Source: Rhizobium viscosum (GTDB lineage: Bacteria > Pseudomonadota > Alphaproteobacteria > Rhizobiales > Rhizobiaceae). Taken from it: 64,000 nucleotides of DNA. Below the pieces are notes generated by a model, which did not search any database, was not told where the DNA came from, and worked only from the letters and a program-made list of their open reading frames with translations. Shown here in pieces: positions 31,154 to 40,826 of this stretch (positions within the stretch are counted from its first letter, which is position 1; each line of letters starts with the position of its first letter). Both the position numbers and the translations under genes were made by a program. The stretch lies in assembly GCF_014873945.1 (NCBI RefSeq), contig NZ_JADBEC010000001.1:62001-126000 (forward strand), written 5' to 3'.

Positions 31154-32287
31154 CTAGCCGATGAGCGCGCTAATGTCATTCCAGGTGGCAAAAACCATTA
31201 ATGTAAGCACCATGGCCAGGCCAATGCGAAACGCAATTTCCTGAGCCGAAGAACCCAGCGGTCTTCCCCTAACCGCTTCCACCGCATAGAACATCAGGTG
31301 GCCGCCATCAAGTACCGGAACCGGCATCAAATTCAGCAATCCAATCGAAACTGACAAAACCGCAGCAAGCTGCAGCAACGCGCCTATTCCAAGCGTAGCC
31401 ATCTGGCCCGAAGCTTGCGCCACGCGGATCGGCCCACCCAATTGATCGGCTTTCATCGATCCGTTGAGCAGATTGCCGATATATTTGAAGGTGCCGGTCA
31501 CGATATGCCAGGTCTGGGTTACGCCCTCATGCAGCGCTTCCAGCGGCGTAAAGGTTTGCAGGCGGAAGTGGCCGACCTCCTCGTTCGTGACGATCCCGAT
31601 CAGGCCAACCTCGATCTTGTTGCCGAACTGGTCGGTGATGTCGGTGCGCTGCGGGACCATCGGCAGATCCATCATCTCGCCATTACGCTCAACGGTCACG
31701 ACGATGTTCTGGTTCGGACGGATGCTGACATAACGCCGCACGTCGTCGAAAGTCTGGACCTTGGTGCCATCGATTGAGACGAGCAGGTCGCCCGGTAGCA
31801 CGCCAGCTGCCGCTGCAGCGCTGTCCGGCTTCACTTCAGCGACAACAGGATCGGACACCGTGCGGCCGTAGACTGCGAAAAGGACCGTGAAGATGGCAAT
31901 GGCAAGGATGAAGTTGGCGATCGGGCCGGCTGCGACGGTTGCGGCGCGCTTCCAAAGCTTTGCGCCAGCGAAGGAACGTTCTCGCTCCTCATCCGTCATC
32001 GCGGCTAGCCTGTCCGTATCCGGCTTGCTGGACGCATCCTCATCGCCGAAAAAGCGAACATAGCCGCCGAGCGGGATTGCCGATATTTTCCATCGCGTTC
32101 CGTGGCGATCGGTGAAACCGGCGATCTCCGGGCCGAAGCCGACGGAAAAGGCGAGGATACGGATACCGCTCCAGCGCCCGACCAGATAATGGCCCATCTC
32201 ATGCACGAAGACGAGCAGCGACAGCACGATGACGAAGGGGACGATGTAGCCCGTCAAAAAACCGAATATGCCGGTCACCGCTTCCAT
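31154..32287 (-). CDS. rseP: RIP metalloprotease RseP
   Basis: Site-2 intramembrane zinc protease that cleaves anti-sigma factors or signal-peptide remnants. 377 residues. Zinc ligands HEMGH at 29-33 within the first membrane helix; a central PDZ region (LPGDLLVSIDGTKVQTFDDV, about residues 155-200); and the LMPVPVLDGGHLMFYAVE motif carrying the third ligand. Four membrane segments are predicted. Upstream of bamA and downstream of cdsA, the standard order. Confidence 0.95.
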   Translation of the reverse strand: MEAVTGIFGFLTGYIVPFVIVLSLLVFVHEMGHYLVGRWSGIRILAFSVGFGPEIAGFTDRHGTRWKISAIPLGGYVRFFGDEDASSKPDTDRLAAMTDEERERSFAGAKLWKRAATVAAGPIANFILAIAIFTVLFAVYGRTVSDPVVAEVKPDSAAAAAGVLPGDLLVSIDGTKVQTFDDVRRYVSIRPNQNIVVTVERNGEMMDLPMVPQRTDITDQFGNKIEVGLIGIVTNEEVGHFRLQTFTPLEALHEGVTQTWHIVTGTFKYIGNLLNGSMKADQLGGPIRVAQASGQMATLGIGALLQLAAVLSVSIGLLNLMPVPVLDGGHLMFYAVEAVRGRPLGSSAQEIAFRIGLAMVLTLMVFATWNDISALIG

Positions 32288-32316
32288 GACTTCCTTCTTC
32301 TATCTGGCCGTAATGA

Positions 32317-33150
32317 TCAAAGGCCGAACAATGCCGCACCGAGCGACGTGGTCCCGCCGCCCTTTATCAGCGAAAAAAGGCCAGCAAGCAAGAACGCCGA
32401 AAAACAGGCAAAAATCAGTCCATCGACACGGTCCATGACCCCGCCATGTCCCGGAATAAGGCGGCTGGAGTCCTTCACGCCGAATTTTCGCTTGATAAAA
32501 CTTTCGAAAAGATCGCCCGACTGGCTGAAAACGGACAGGACGAGCGCGATCACCGCGGCGCGATCCAGGGCTTCCGGCACCAGGAAATGGACAACGGCAG
32601 CGCCGGCAACAACGGCTGAAATGGCGCCGCCCACCGCCCCCGACCATGTCTTGCCGGGCGATATGCGCGGAGCAAGTTTTGGACCGCCAAGCGCGCGCCC
32701 GACGAAATAGGCCAGAATATCGGTCGCCCAGACCACGGCGAAGATGAAGAGCATCGCATAGAGGCCGAGCGGTTCATCGCCGCGGATCGCGGCAAGCGCC
32801 AATCCTGTGCCGCCGGCGTATAAAAGGCCCGGTGCGAACCAGCGGCTGGCGCGATGCAGGAAGATCATGGCGATGCCGAGAGCAGTCAAGGCGATCAGCA
32901 TTCCCAGGGCATATTCGAATGCGCCCGCCAGAACGAGCAGGGCAAGCAGCACCTCACCCACCCAGCCGAGCATGTTCGTGACCCGGTCGCGTGCGATGCC
33001 TGTGATCGTCGACCATTCGTAATAGATCAGAAGCGCAATCGCCGCCGCCACAATGCGGAAGATAAAGCCGCCATACCAGGTGGCGGCAAGAATGATGATC
33101 GCGAGAATCAGGCCTGAAACGATACGGAGCTTCAGTTCCTGCTTCATCAT
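32317..33150 (-). CDS. cdsA: Phosphatidate cytidylyltransferase
   Basis: Makes CDP-diacylglycerol for phospholipid synthesis. 277 residues with several hydrophobic segments; the C-terminal signature region SRLIPGHGGVMDRVDGLIF is present, with KDSSRLIPGHGG preceding the conserved aspartates. The ATG at 33150 shares one base with the uppS stop (TGATG); a second ATG one codon later is also possible. Confidence 0.94.
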   Translation of the reverse strand: MMKQELKLRIVSGLILAIIILAATWYGGFIFRIVAAAIALLIYYEWSTITGIARDRVTNMLGWVGEVLLALLVLAGAFEYALGMLIALTALGIAMIFLHRASRWFAPGLLYAGGTGLALAAIRGDEPLGLYAMLFIFAVVWATDILAYFVGRALGGPKLAPRISPGKTWSGAVGGAISAVVAGAAVVHFLVPEALDRAAVIALVLSVFSQSGDLFESFIKRKFGVKDSSRLIPGHGGVMDRVDGLIFACFSAFLLAGLFSLIKGGGTTSLGAALFGL

Positions 33151-33893
33151 CAAGTGTTCACTGCTGCGGCCTGCGCGGAAAGACCGCCGAAGCGGCGGTC
33201 GCGCGAGGCAAACTTCTCAAGCGCCGAAAGGAAAAGCTCGCGGCTAAAATCGGGCCAATATTCCGGCAGGAAGACGAATTCCGAGTAAGCAGCCTGCCAA
33301 AGCAGGAAGTTGGAGAGCCGCTCTTCGCCGCTCGTGCGGATGATGAGATCAGGATCGGGGATGCCGGCGGTATCTAGCCGGGCATCGATCAGCGCAGCGG
33401 TGATATCCTGCGACCTGAGACGCCCCTCCTCCACATCCTTGGCGAGGCTCATCATGGCACGAGCGATCTCGTCGCGAGAACCATAGTTGAAGGCGATGAC
33501 GAGTGTCAGCGCCGTATTGGCCTTGGTCGTCTCCTCGGCTTCCAGCAGAAGCTTGAGGATATCGCTGCGCAGATTGACGCGATCGCCGATCACCCTGATG
33601 CGCACGTTCTGCCGATGAAGCTCGGCGAGATCGCTGCGGATGAAGGCCTTCAGCAGGCCGAGGAGATCGGTTACCTCGGCCTCCGGGCGACGCCAGTTTT
33701 CCGAGGAGAAGGCAAAGAGCGTCAGGTATTTGATGCCAAGATCGCCGGCAGTGCGCACGGTCTGGCGAACGGTCTCGACCGCCCTGCGGTGTCCCATCGT
33801 CCGCGGCAGGCCGCGCTGCTTTGCCCAACGACCGTTGCCATCCATGATGATCGCGACGTGTTCTGGCGCAGTCAAAAATGAAGTTTCCGACAT
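33150..33893 (-). CDS. uppS: Isoprenyl transferase, undecaprenyl diphosphate synthase
   Basis: Builds the C55 lipid carrier for peptidoglycan and O-antigen from isoprenoid precursors made by IspDF. 247 residues from [20 protein letters not shown]; the P-loop [13 protein letters not shown] carries the catalytic Asp. [11 protein letters not shown] and the later [19 protein letters not shown] are further signatures. The ATG is chosen on canonical length, since the open frame reaches back into the frr leader. It follows frr. Confidence 0.95.
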   Translation of the reverse strand: MSETSFLTAPEHVAIIMDGNGRWAKQRGLPRTMGHRRAVETVRQTVRTAGDLGIKYLTLFAFSSENWRRPEAEVTDLLGLLKAFIRSDLAELHRQNVRIRVIGDRVNLRSDILKLLLEAEETTKANTALTLVIAFNYGSRDEIARAMMSLAKDVEEGRLRSQDITAALIDARLDTAGIPDPDLIIRTSGEERLSNFLLWQAAYSEFVFLPEYWPDFSRELFLSALEKFASRDRRFGGLSAQAAAVNT

Positions 33894-33930
33894 TTTCCGT
33901 CCGGTCTTTCTTGGCGAGGACGCAAGTATA

Positions 33931-34491
33931 CTAGACCTGCATGATTTCCTTTTCTTTCTCGCCAAGCAAGCGGTCGATTTCCAAAATCGTCTCGTCCGTC
34001 ATTTTCTGAACGCGTTCCGACTGTGCCCGGCTTTCGTCCTGGCCGATTACGCCATCCTTTTCGGCTTTCTTAAGGCCGTCCATGCCGTCGCGGCGAACAT
34101 GGCGAATCGCAACCTTGCTCTTTTCGGCATAGTCATGGGCGACCTTGACCAGAGACTTGCGGCGCTCTTCGTTGAGCTCCGGCAGCGGTATGCGAAGGTT
34201 CTGGCCGTCGACGATCGGGTTCAGGCCGAGATTCGATTCGCGAATCGAACGGTCCACGGCGCCAACCATGCTCTTGTCCCAGACGGACACCGTCAACATG
34301 CGCGGCTCCGGCACGGTGATGTTGGCGACCTGGTTCAGCGGCATGCGCGAACCATAGGCTTCCACCGTCACCGGATCGAGAATGTTGGCCGAAGCGCGGC
34401 CCGTACGCAGCGATGCAATGTCGCTCTTGAACGCGGAAACAGCGCCGTCCATGCGGCGCTTCAGTTCCTTGATGTCGATACCTTCACTCAT
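33931..34491 (-). CDS. frr: Ribosome recycling factor
   Basis: Splits post-termination ribosomes with EF-G. 186 residues, normal length. Helical; conserved [20 protein letters not shown] near residue 30 and the [15 protein letters not shown] stretch. An AGGAG site stands before the ATG. It lies downstream of pyrH in the common rpsB-tsf-pyrH-frr order. Confidence 0.97.
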   Translation of the reverse strand: MSEGIDIKELKRRMDGAVSAFKSDIASLRTGRASANILDPVTVEAYGSRMPLNQVANITVPEPRMLTVSVWDKSMVGAVDRSIRESNLGLNPIVDGQNLRIPLPELNEERRKSLVKVAHDYAEKSKVAIRHVRRDGMDGLKKAEKDGVIGQDESRAQSERVQKMTDETILEIDRLLGEKEKEIMQV

Positions 34492-34542
34492 ACCTATTCT
34501 CCTGTCTCAGAAGATTTGCGCCGGCAACGGCGCAGCTCCCTA

Positions 34543-35265
34543 TCAGTTGTCGGATACGATGGTCTTGAGACCACCACCCGTCAAGATTTCAGCGAAACGT
34601 CCCTTCTCGTGAATCGAGAAAACAACGATCGGAATGGAATTCTCGCGCGCGAGCGCAACAGCGGCCACATCCATGACCGCAAGGCCCCGGTCGAGAACCT
34701 CCTTGTGTGTCAAATGGTCGAAACGCGTCGCTTCCGGATCCTTCTTCGGATCGGCGGTGTAGATACCGTCGACCTGCGTGCCCTTGAAGATTGCCTCGGC
34801 GCCCATTTCGGCGGCGCGCAGTGCTGCAGCAGAATCAGTGGTGAAGAAAGGATTGCCCGTGCCGCCGGCGAAAATCACCACCCTGCCGAGCGACAGGTGA
34901 TACAACGTGGCGCGCTGCGAGAAGCTTTCGCAGATTTCCGGCATGGAGATTGCCGACAGAACCACGGTATCGATGTTCAGCTTGCGCAGCGAGGTCGCGA
35001 GCGCCAGCGCATTGATGACCGTGCCGAGCATGCCCATGTGGTCGCCGGTGACGCGGTCGCCACCCTTGGACGCCACGGCCACGCCGCGGAAGATGTTACC
35101 GCCGCCGATAACGACGCCGACTTCGACGCCCATCTGCCTTGCATCGGCAATGTCGGACGCGATGCGGTCTGCCACCGCAACGTCGATACCGAAGCCCTGG
35201 GCACCCATCATGGCTTCCCCGGAAGCCTTGAGTAGAACACGTTTGTAGATTGGTTCCGACGTCAT
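34543..35265 (-). CDS. pyrH: UMP kinase
   Basis: Phosphorylates UMP to UDP; hexameric amino-acid-kinase fold. 240 residues. RVLLKASGEAMMG at the N-terminus and VVIGGGNIFRG near residue 50 bind phosphate. GTGNPFFTTDSAAALRAAEM is the conserved nucleotide-binding segment. A CGAGGAG site precedes the ATG. Confidence 0.97.
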   Translation of the reverse strand: MTSEPIYKRVLLKASGEAMMGAQGFGIDVAVADRIASDIADARQMGVEVGVVIGGGNIFRGVAVASKGGDRVTGDHMGMLGTVINALALATSLRKLNIDTVVLSAISMPEICESFSQRATLYHLSLGRVVIFAGGTGNPFFTTDSAAALRAAEMGAEAIFKGTQVDGIYTADPKKDPEATRFDHLTHKEVLDRGLAVMDVAAVALARENSIPIVVFSIHEKGRFAEILTGGGLKTIVSDN

Positions 35266-35302
35266 GTTGGCTCCTCGTATATTGCCGCAATTGCCCGATA
35301 CA

Positions 35303-35340
35303 CGAAGGGCACCGCGTTGTCACGCGATGCCCTTCGGTTT
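35303..35340. terminator. Strong hairpin between tsf and pyrH
   Basis: Arms CGAAGGGCA and TGCCCTTCG (35303-35311 and 35328-35336) are followed inward by a mismatch and another CGCG/CGCG pairing around a 6-nt loop. TTTT follows only on the plus strand. On the minus-strand transcript it could be a partial terminator or RNA-processing site separating tsf from pyrH expression. Confidence 0.5.
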
Positions 35341-35360
35341 TCCCAAATATGGCTGAAAGA

Positions 35361-36287
35361 TCAGCCCTTGGCGACAGCAGCGACTTCAGCTGCGAAGTCG
35401 GTCTCTTCCTTCTCGACGCCTTCGCCGAGGAGCAGACGGGCCATGCCGACGACTTCGATCGCAGCGCCGGCTTCCTTTTCGGCTGCCTTGACCGCAGCGC
35501 CGACCGTCAGTTCCGGGTTGATGACGAAAGACTGCGAGAGAAGGGCTACTTCTTCGAAGAACTTGCGCATGCGGCCTTCGACCATCTTTTCGATGATGGC
35601 TTCCGGCTTGCCGGATTCGCGGGACTGCTCGATGAAGACGTTGCGTTCGCGTTCGGCGACTGCGGCATCGACTTCTTCGGCACGGATCGCCAGCGGGTTG
35701 GTCGCGGCAATGTGCATGGCAACCTGACGGCCGATCGAGGACAGAACGGCCTTGTCGCCCACCGACTTCAGCGCGACGAGAACGCCGAGCTTGCCGATGC
35801 CGTCGCCGGCAGCATTGTGGATGTAAGTCGCGACGACGCCGTGCTCGACTTCCAGCTTGGCTGCACGACGAAGCGTCATGTTCTCGCCGATGGTTGCGAT
35901 CGCTTCCTTGACGGTGTCGGCGACCGGCTTGCCGGATGCCGGATAGGTCGCAGCCGAAATGGCTTCGACGGTGCCGTTGGTGGAGAGCGCAACTTCAGCG
36001 ATGCCGCGTGCGAGATCCTGGAAGGCATCGTTACGGGCGACGAAGTCGGTTTCGGAATTGAGCTCGATGACGACAGCCTTGTGACCGGCGCCGGCGATGG
36101 CGACCAGGCCTTCAGCAGCGGCGCGGCCGGACTTCTTGTCGGCCTTGGAGATGCCCTTGGCGCGCAGCCAGTCGATCGCGGCTTCGATGTCGCCGTTGGT
36201 CTCGGTCAGCGCCTTCTTGCAGTCCATCATGCCTGCGCCGGACTTTTCGCGCAGTTCCTTCACCAGTGCAGCCGTAATCTCGGTCAT
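35361..36287 (-). CDS. tsf: Translation elongation factor Ts
   Basis: Nucleotide exchange factor for EF-Tu. 308 residues. N-terminal UBA-like domain with the signature [16 protein letters not shown] (residues 11-26) and the [16 protein letters not shown] block near residue 75. Normal length for the alphaproteobacterial form. AAGAGGAAG precedes the ATG. Confidence 0.97.
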   Translation of the reverse strand: MTEITAALVKELREKSGAGMMDCKKALTETNGDIEAAIDWLRAKGISKADKKSGRAAAEGLVAIAGAGHKAVVIELNSETDFVARNDAFQDLARGIAEVALSTNGTVEAISAATYPASGKPVADTVKEAIATIGENMTLRRAAKLEVEHGVVATYIHNAAGDGIGKLGVLVALKSVGDKAVLSSIGRQVAMHIAATNPLAIRAEEVDAAVAERERNVFIEQSRESGKPEAIIEKMVEGRMRKFFEEVALLSQSFVINPELTVGAAVKAAEKEAGAAIEVVGMARLLLGEGVEKEETDFAAEVAAVAKG

Positions 36288-36443
36288 AAGCTTCCTCTTG
36301 TCGGTTTATTCGGTGGCCCGCAGAACGCGGTGCGGCACCGGATTGAGGCACGAAATGTACCTGTATGTATGACAGCGTTATGAAGACGCGCCATACAGAA
36401 TTCATGGAGGCAAAAGCAATCACAGCTTCCGCCTGAAACGGGC

Positions 36444-36479
36444 AAGGCCGCCGAACTTCTGAGAGTCGCGAGCGGCCTT
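36444..36479 (-). terminator. Hairpin after rpsB, weak terminator or attenuator
   Basis: Perfect 8-bp arms AAGGCCGC and GCGGCCTT (36444-36451 and 36472-36479) with a 20-nt loop, 48 nt past the rpsB stop. No T-run follows on the minus strand, so intrinsic termination is doubtful. Confidence 0.35.
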
Positions 36480-36526
36480 TCCCAATCTTTGCAAGCTTGG
36501 GCGGAGTTTTGCTCCACCCGCTTTTA

Positions 36527-37294
36527 TCAGGCTTCGCTCGCCTCATCGAGCGCCGGCTCGAACGGAACTTCGGTCGAAGCGCCGAGGTCGCGGCCCGATC
36601 CGCTCTGCTGACGGGCGATACCATCGATCGCAGCGCGAGCGATCAGGTCGCAGTAGAGAGCGATGGCGCGCGAGGCGTCGTCGTTGCCCGGGATCGGATA
36701 GTCGATCAGGTCCGGATCGCAGTTCGAGTCGATGATGGCGACGACCGGGATGCCGAGACGCTTGGCTTCGTCGATCGCGATCTTTTCCTTGTTGGTGTCG
36801 ATGATGAACATCAGGTCCGGCGTGCCGCCCATGTCCTTGATACCGCCGAGGGCCTTGTCGAGCTTTTCGCGCTCGCGCTCGAGGTTCAGGCGCTCCTTCT
36901 TGGAGTAGCCGGACTGCTCGGAAGACAGAATTTCGTCGAGCTTGCGCAGGCGCTGGATCGAGTTGGAGATCGTCTTCCAGTTCGTCATCATGCCGCCGAG
37001 CCAACGCGAGTTGACGTAGTACTGGGCAGAACGCTTGGCCGAGTCAGCGATCAGCTCGGAAGCCTGACGCTTGGTGCCGACGAAGAGAACGCGGCCGCCA
37101 CGAGCAACGGTGTCGGACACGACCTGCAGGGCGCGCGACAGCATCGGAACGGTCTGAGCCAGGTCGATGATGTGGATGTTGTTACGATCGCCGAAAATGT
37201 ACGGCTTCATCTTCGGGTTCCAGCGGTGAGTCTGGTGACCGAAGTGGACGCCTGCTTCGAGAAGCTGGCGCATAGAAAAATCAGGCAATGCCAT
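36527..37294 (-). CDS. rpsB: 30S ribosomal protein S2
   Basis: 255 residues from [20 protein letters not shown], the family N-terminus. [19 protein letters not shown] and [11 protein letters not shown]-like stretches are conserved, as is [21 protein letters not shown]. The C-terminal tail is acidic and Ala/Glu-rich, as in rhizobia. The start is set here rather than at the frame's upstream limit because the upstream part is a leader; a GGAG site precedes the ATG. First gene of the rpsB-tsf-pyrH-frr block. Confidence 0.96.
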   Translation of the reverse strand: MALPDFSMRQLLEAGVHFGHQTHRWNPKMKPYIFGDRNNIHIIDLAQTVPMLSRALQVVSDTVARGGRVLFVGTKRQASELIADSAKRSAQYYVNSRWLGGMMTNWKTISNSIQRLRKLDEILSSEQSGYSKKERLNLEREREKLDKALGGIKDMGGTPDLMFIIDTNKEKIAIDEAKRLGIPVVAIIDSNCDPDLIDYPIPGNDDASRAIALYCDLIARAAIDGIARQQSGSGRDLGASTEVPFEPALDEASEA

Positions 37295-37516
37295 GCCTTT
37301 TACTCCTTTGCCGGTTGAACCTCCGCAAGGCGAACAGCATCCTCTTCGAAGATGCCACCGGGCGGAAAAGCCGGATTTCTCCCGGACGATCCCATGCCTT
37401 ACGTGTGGAATGCGCGTGGCCTTACATCCGATTTGCCGCAGAAGCAAGGCTCGTGCCAAAAAAATTGACGAGAACGGACGAATGAGCCGCGCCGTCAATA
37501 TATACGCGTCGCCGGC

Positions 37517-38619
37517 TCAGCTTGCCAGCATGTTCAGCAGCGAGAGCATGACGCCGGCATCCGGGATCGGCAACACGCCATCGATCTCCGCCGGCAGCAG
37601 ACCGGCGACGGGACCTTTAGTATCGCCGGTCGCCGTGCCGAGCGGCCCGCGAAAACCATGTTTGGCCCAGGCAAGCTCCTGCAGCTTTGAGCTCGTCAGC
37701 ACGTCGACCAGACGTTCGGCCGTTTCGTCCACCACGATCAGCGGATGGGCCGAATAGACGGACGGGCGCGGATAGAGGACGACGGGCTTGGCGCCCTGCC
37801 CCGACTGGATGCGGTTCCATCGGTCGGCATCGGCAAGCGCCCATTCGACGAGTTGATTCTCGTAACCGACTATCATCGGTTCGCCGCCGAGGCCGCCTGC
37901 CAGATACTGATCGAACAGCTTGCCCGACGACGGCGACTTGAAACCCATATTGCGGAAGATCGACTGCACCTTGCCGCCATATTGGGCGAGGTCGTCTGAT
38001 GTCGCGACATTGCCGCTGAAGAGGCTGAGCGCGAGGCCCGAAAACATGAAGCCCGAATTCGACCGGTTCGGATCGGTCGAGACGATACGAGCGCGACCGT
38101 AGAGCGCATTGACGCCAAATTTCGACCAGTCCGTCCGGCAAGGATGGCGTCGAGCAAGGCCTTCAGGTCGAGCTGGTGATGGCCGTCGATCACCGTCACG
38201 AGGCCTGATTTGATCAACCCGTCCACAACAGGCTGCCACGTATACACGACAACGGGCGTATTGAGCATGACCCGGTCATCGCGGATCTTCACGCCGCTCT
38301 GGCGGGCAATATCCACCATGATGGAGGAGGACGGCCAGAGAAATTGCGGGCTCTGCGAAAGCAAGGCCTGTTCGCGCACCATCTCGACGGAGCCAGCGAC
38401 GCGACTGTCGATCGAAAGGCCATAGCCCTTGATAGCGTCGACGACATCGGGATCGGCAAGGAAAGCCTCTTTTTCGCCGCCGATGAAGCCGAACAGCTTT
38501 GTGCGCGTACCCAGCAGGCCCTGCAGTTCCGGCCTGTCGCGGACGGCGAAATAGCCGCCCGTGCCGGCAATACCGGTGGCGAGCAGTCCAACTCCAAAGG
38601 CGCGGCGGGAAAGGGCCAT
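37517..38619 (-). pseudogene. Tat-exported periplasmic binding protein (SBP_bac_11-like), frameshifted
   Basis: Two overlapping frames together give one protein of about 367 residues. The first opens MALSRRAFGVGLLATGIAG, with a twin-arginine signal SRRAFGVG, and continues to LKALLDAILAGR. The second picks up DWSKFGVNALYGRARIVS and runs to LSLLNMLAS. Adding a single G near 38132 (CGGAC to CGGGAC) joins them with no loss. The module resembles the binding domain of the neighbouring vWA lipoprotein (WPSSSIMVD versus WPASSVWVD). Either a recent inactivating deletion or a sequencing error. It starts with a TGATG overlap after the xpaC-like gene. Confidence 0.78.
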
Positions 38620-39236
38620 CAGCGTCCGAGATCCTCTTTGAGCGATGCCTGGATGAGGCGCAGGTCGGTATCGAGCGTGCCAAGCTCAGCATCGACAAGG
38701 CCATCGGCATAGTGAACGAAGGCATCCTCGAGCTTCACCAGCACGGCGCGAACATCCTCCAACTGCCTGATGTCAGGGGCGCGTTTCGCCTCGATCACCG
38801 CAAAGCTCTCGGCGACTTCAGCCGCACGCGGCAGATAGTAGCTGAGGAAGCGGCGTACGGAATTGGCACTTTCCGGCCTCGCCTCCACCTTGCGGAAGAC
38901 ATCGGCGGCGATTTCCACTAGGTGGCGCACGCGCGCTGCCGTCTGCTTGTCAGTGATATCGTCCGCGGTCGTTTCCAGCCTTTGTGCGGCGGGCACAGCC
39001 CCTTCCAGCAATTCTCTCGCGAAGGCAACGCGACCGCGGCCGATCATCTTGATATCGAGACCTTCGAAAAGCCTGCGTGGCGCCAGCAGGAAAACGAGGC
39101 CGGCAAAAACCAGAAGGCCGATAACGGCGGCAATCCAGAACGGCATGCCGGCAGCAAAAGCCAGAACGGGGACGAGAATGGCCGTCACCACTCCCGCCAC
39201 GATCCAGTTGCCGTCATTGCCGAGCCAGTTACCCAT
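38619..39236 (-). CDS. XpaC-like / 5-bromo-4-chloroindolyl phosphate hydrolysis family protein
   Basis: 205 residues from MGNWLGNDGNW. Two closely spaced hydrophobic helices (about residues 11-50) are followed by a soluble helical region with VRRFLSYYLPRAAEVAE, the recognisable motif of the XpaC family. The name comes from a Bacillus plasmid assay and does not state the real function. In Bacillus subtilis xpaC adjoins yaaN, a TelA homolog; here a TelA gene is two genes upstream. The start gives the conserved N-terminus, and it lies 8 nt after the vWA lipoprotein gene. Confidence 0.78.
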   Translation of the reverse strand: MGNWLGNDGNWIVAGVVTAILVPVLAFAAGMPFWIAAVIGLLVFAGLVFLLAPRRLFEGLDIKMIGRGRVAFARELLEGAVPAAQRLETTADDITDKQTAARVRHLVEIAADVFRKVEARPESANSVRRFLSYYLPRAAEVAESFAVIEAKRAPDIRQLEDVRAVLVKLEDAFVHYADGLVDAELGTLDTDLRLIQASLKEDLGR

Positions 39237-39243
39237 GCCGGTC

Positions 39244-40815
39244 CTAGTTATAACCGCGGGCGGTGCGGAACGCTGCCGCAAGGTCCGAGCGACCGTCGAA
39301 GACGCGGGCCGCTGTCGCCGCCGCCAGACTGTCCAGCTGGGTCTTGTCCGCATCGCCGAAGGTAATGCCGAAGATCGGCACGCGTGGTTCCATAGCGTTC
39401 CAATCGCTCATGAAGGCCGCACTTTGGTCATCGGATCTGCCGTCGGTCATGATGATGATCGCCGGCAGATAATTAGACAGATCAGCCGTTTTTGCCATCT
39501 GCTGGAGCGCCCTTTCGGCGCAGGCATACATATTGGTGCCGCCGCCGGCATGCTGGCCGGACACTGCGTTGAGAAGCCCCTGCTGCTCCATCGCATCACC
39601 CGAAGCCGAAAAGATATCGCGGACATTGGCATCGAAGGGAATGACGAAGATGTGGTCGGCCGGCGACCATTGCACCAGCACCTTGCTTGCTTCCTCGGGC
39701 GTGAAGAGGAAACGCATCGCCTGCTGCAGACTGTTCTCGCCGTCCCCCTGCATGGAGCCCGAAAAATCGAGGCAGAGCGCCGTCAGTGACGGTTTGCGAA
39801 GTGCCGCCTGATAGAGCGTGAGTGCCTGACGGATTACCGTTGGTTCCGGCATGCGGATCGCGGTCACCAGTTTGGCCGGATCGAAATTCCAGCTCGGCTC
39901 CGGTTCAGCAGTGACGCCGCCGAGCGGCAGGCGGCGACCGGTTTCGGCAATCTTCTTCTGAACATCGGGCGAGCGCAGATAGGCGAGCAAGTCCTTGAAG
40001 AAGGTCTGGACCTCAGGACCGCGGCCATGATCGACAAAGCCGATTGGTGAATCCGCCATCGCCACGCCATCGGCGGGATAGATGGCGTAAAGCGGCTCCT
40101 TGCCCATACCCGTGAGCTTGTCGTTGGTTTCCTTGATGACCGCCTCATAATTCCACATGGCATCGTAGGTCGTGCCGTTGCTGGCGGAATCCGTATAGAG
40201 GTCGGCGAGCCAGCCCGAAGAGCCGGAGGAGCGCGCGACACCGGCAAGCAGGCTTCGAACGGTGTCCTGAACCGTCTTGTCGTCAAGATCGCCGGGTTCG
40301 ATCACCGGCTTGTTGCCGAGCGCACTGGAGAGCATGGAGAGATAGGCGCTGGCACCGGAGTTCGACTGGGTAGCCGATGTCATCAGAAACTTCATCGAGC
40401 CGCTTTTCACGGCCGCCAGGATATCCTTCATGAAAACATCCTTGCCGACCCAGCCGAACTGCTCGGCCTTCGACTTGCGCACGCCGAGGATGACGGGCGT
40501 CTGCGCTACAGACGTCAGGTCCTTGACCCTGCGTTTGGTATCGAACATGTCGACCCAGACGCTGGAGGCCGGCCAGACGGCGTCCTGCTCGACACCCTGA
40601 TCGCTTTGCAGCGCGAGGCCGATATCGAGCGTGCCTTCATATTTGAAGGAGCAGGTCGCGTGCTTCTCCTTACAGAACTCCTCGATGATCGGCTGCAAGA
40701 CGGTGTTTTCCGAGCCGGAAACGACCGAGAAATTCGGACCGCCGCTGAAAGCATCACAGCCTGCCAACGCAGCGAGACCAGATAGCGCCAGTGCGCAGAG
40801 GAATGATCGGATCAT
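39244..40815 (-). CDS. Lipoprotein with a substrate-binding domain fused to a von Willebrand A domain
   Basis: 523 residues from MIRSFLCALALSGLAALAGC, a lipoprotein signal whose lipobox LAGC ends at Cys20. Residues about 30-330 form a periplasmic binding domain of the SBP_bac_11 type (VWPASSVWVDMF, then SATQSNSGASAYLSML). Residues about 345-520 are a vWA domain with the MIDAS motif DFSGSM and a second conserved TDGRSDD stretch. A GTG start at 40830 overlapping the telA stop is possible, but the ATG gives the proper signal peptide. Probably anchored in the periplasm; partners unknown. Confidence 0.86.
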   Translation of the reverse strand: MIRSFLCALALSGLAALAGCDAFSGGPNFSVVSGSENTVLQPIIEEFCKEKHATCSFKYEGTLDIGLALQSDQGVEQDAVWPASSVWVDMFDTKRRVKDLTSVAQTPVILGVRKSKAEQFGWVGKDVFMKDILAAVKSGSMKFLMTSATQSNSGASAYLSMLSSALGNKPVIEPGDLDDKTVQDTVRSLLAGVARSSGSSGWLADLYTDSASNGTTYDAMWNYEAVIKETNDKLTGMGKEPLYAIYPADGVAMADSPIGFVDHGRGPEVQTFFKDLLAYLRSPDVQKKIAETGRRLPLGGVTAEPEPSWNFDPAKLVTAIRMPEPTVIRQALTLYQAALRKPSLTALCLDFSGSMQGDGENSLQQAMRFLFTPEEASKVLVQWSPADHIFVIPFDANVRDIFSASGDAMEQQGLLNAVSGQHAGGGTNMYACAERALQQMAKTADLSNYLPAIIIMTDGRSDDQSAAFMSDWNAMEPRVPIFGITFGDADKTQLDSLAAATAARVFDGRSDLAAAFRTARGYN

Positions 40816-40826
40816 GGTTTTGCCGG

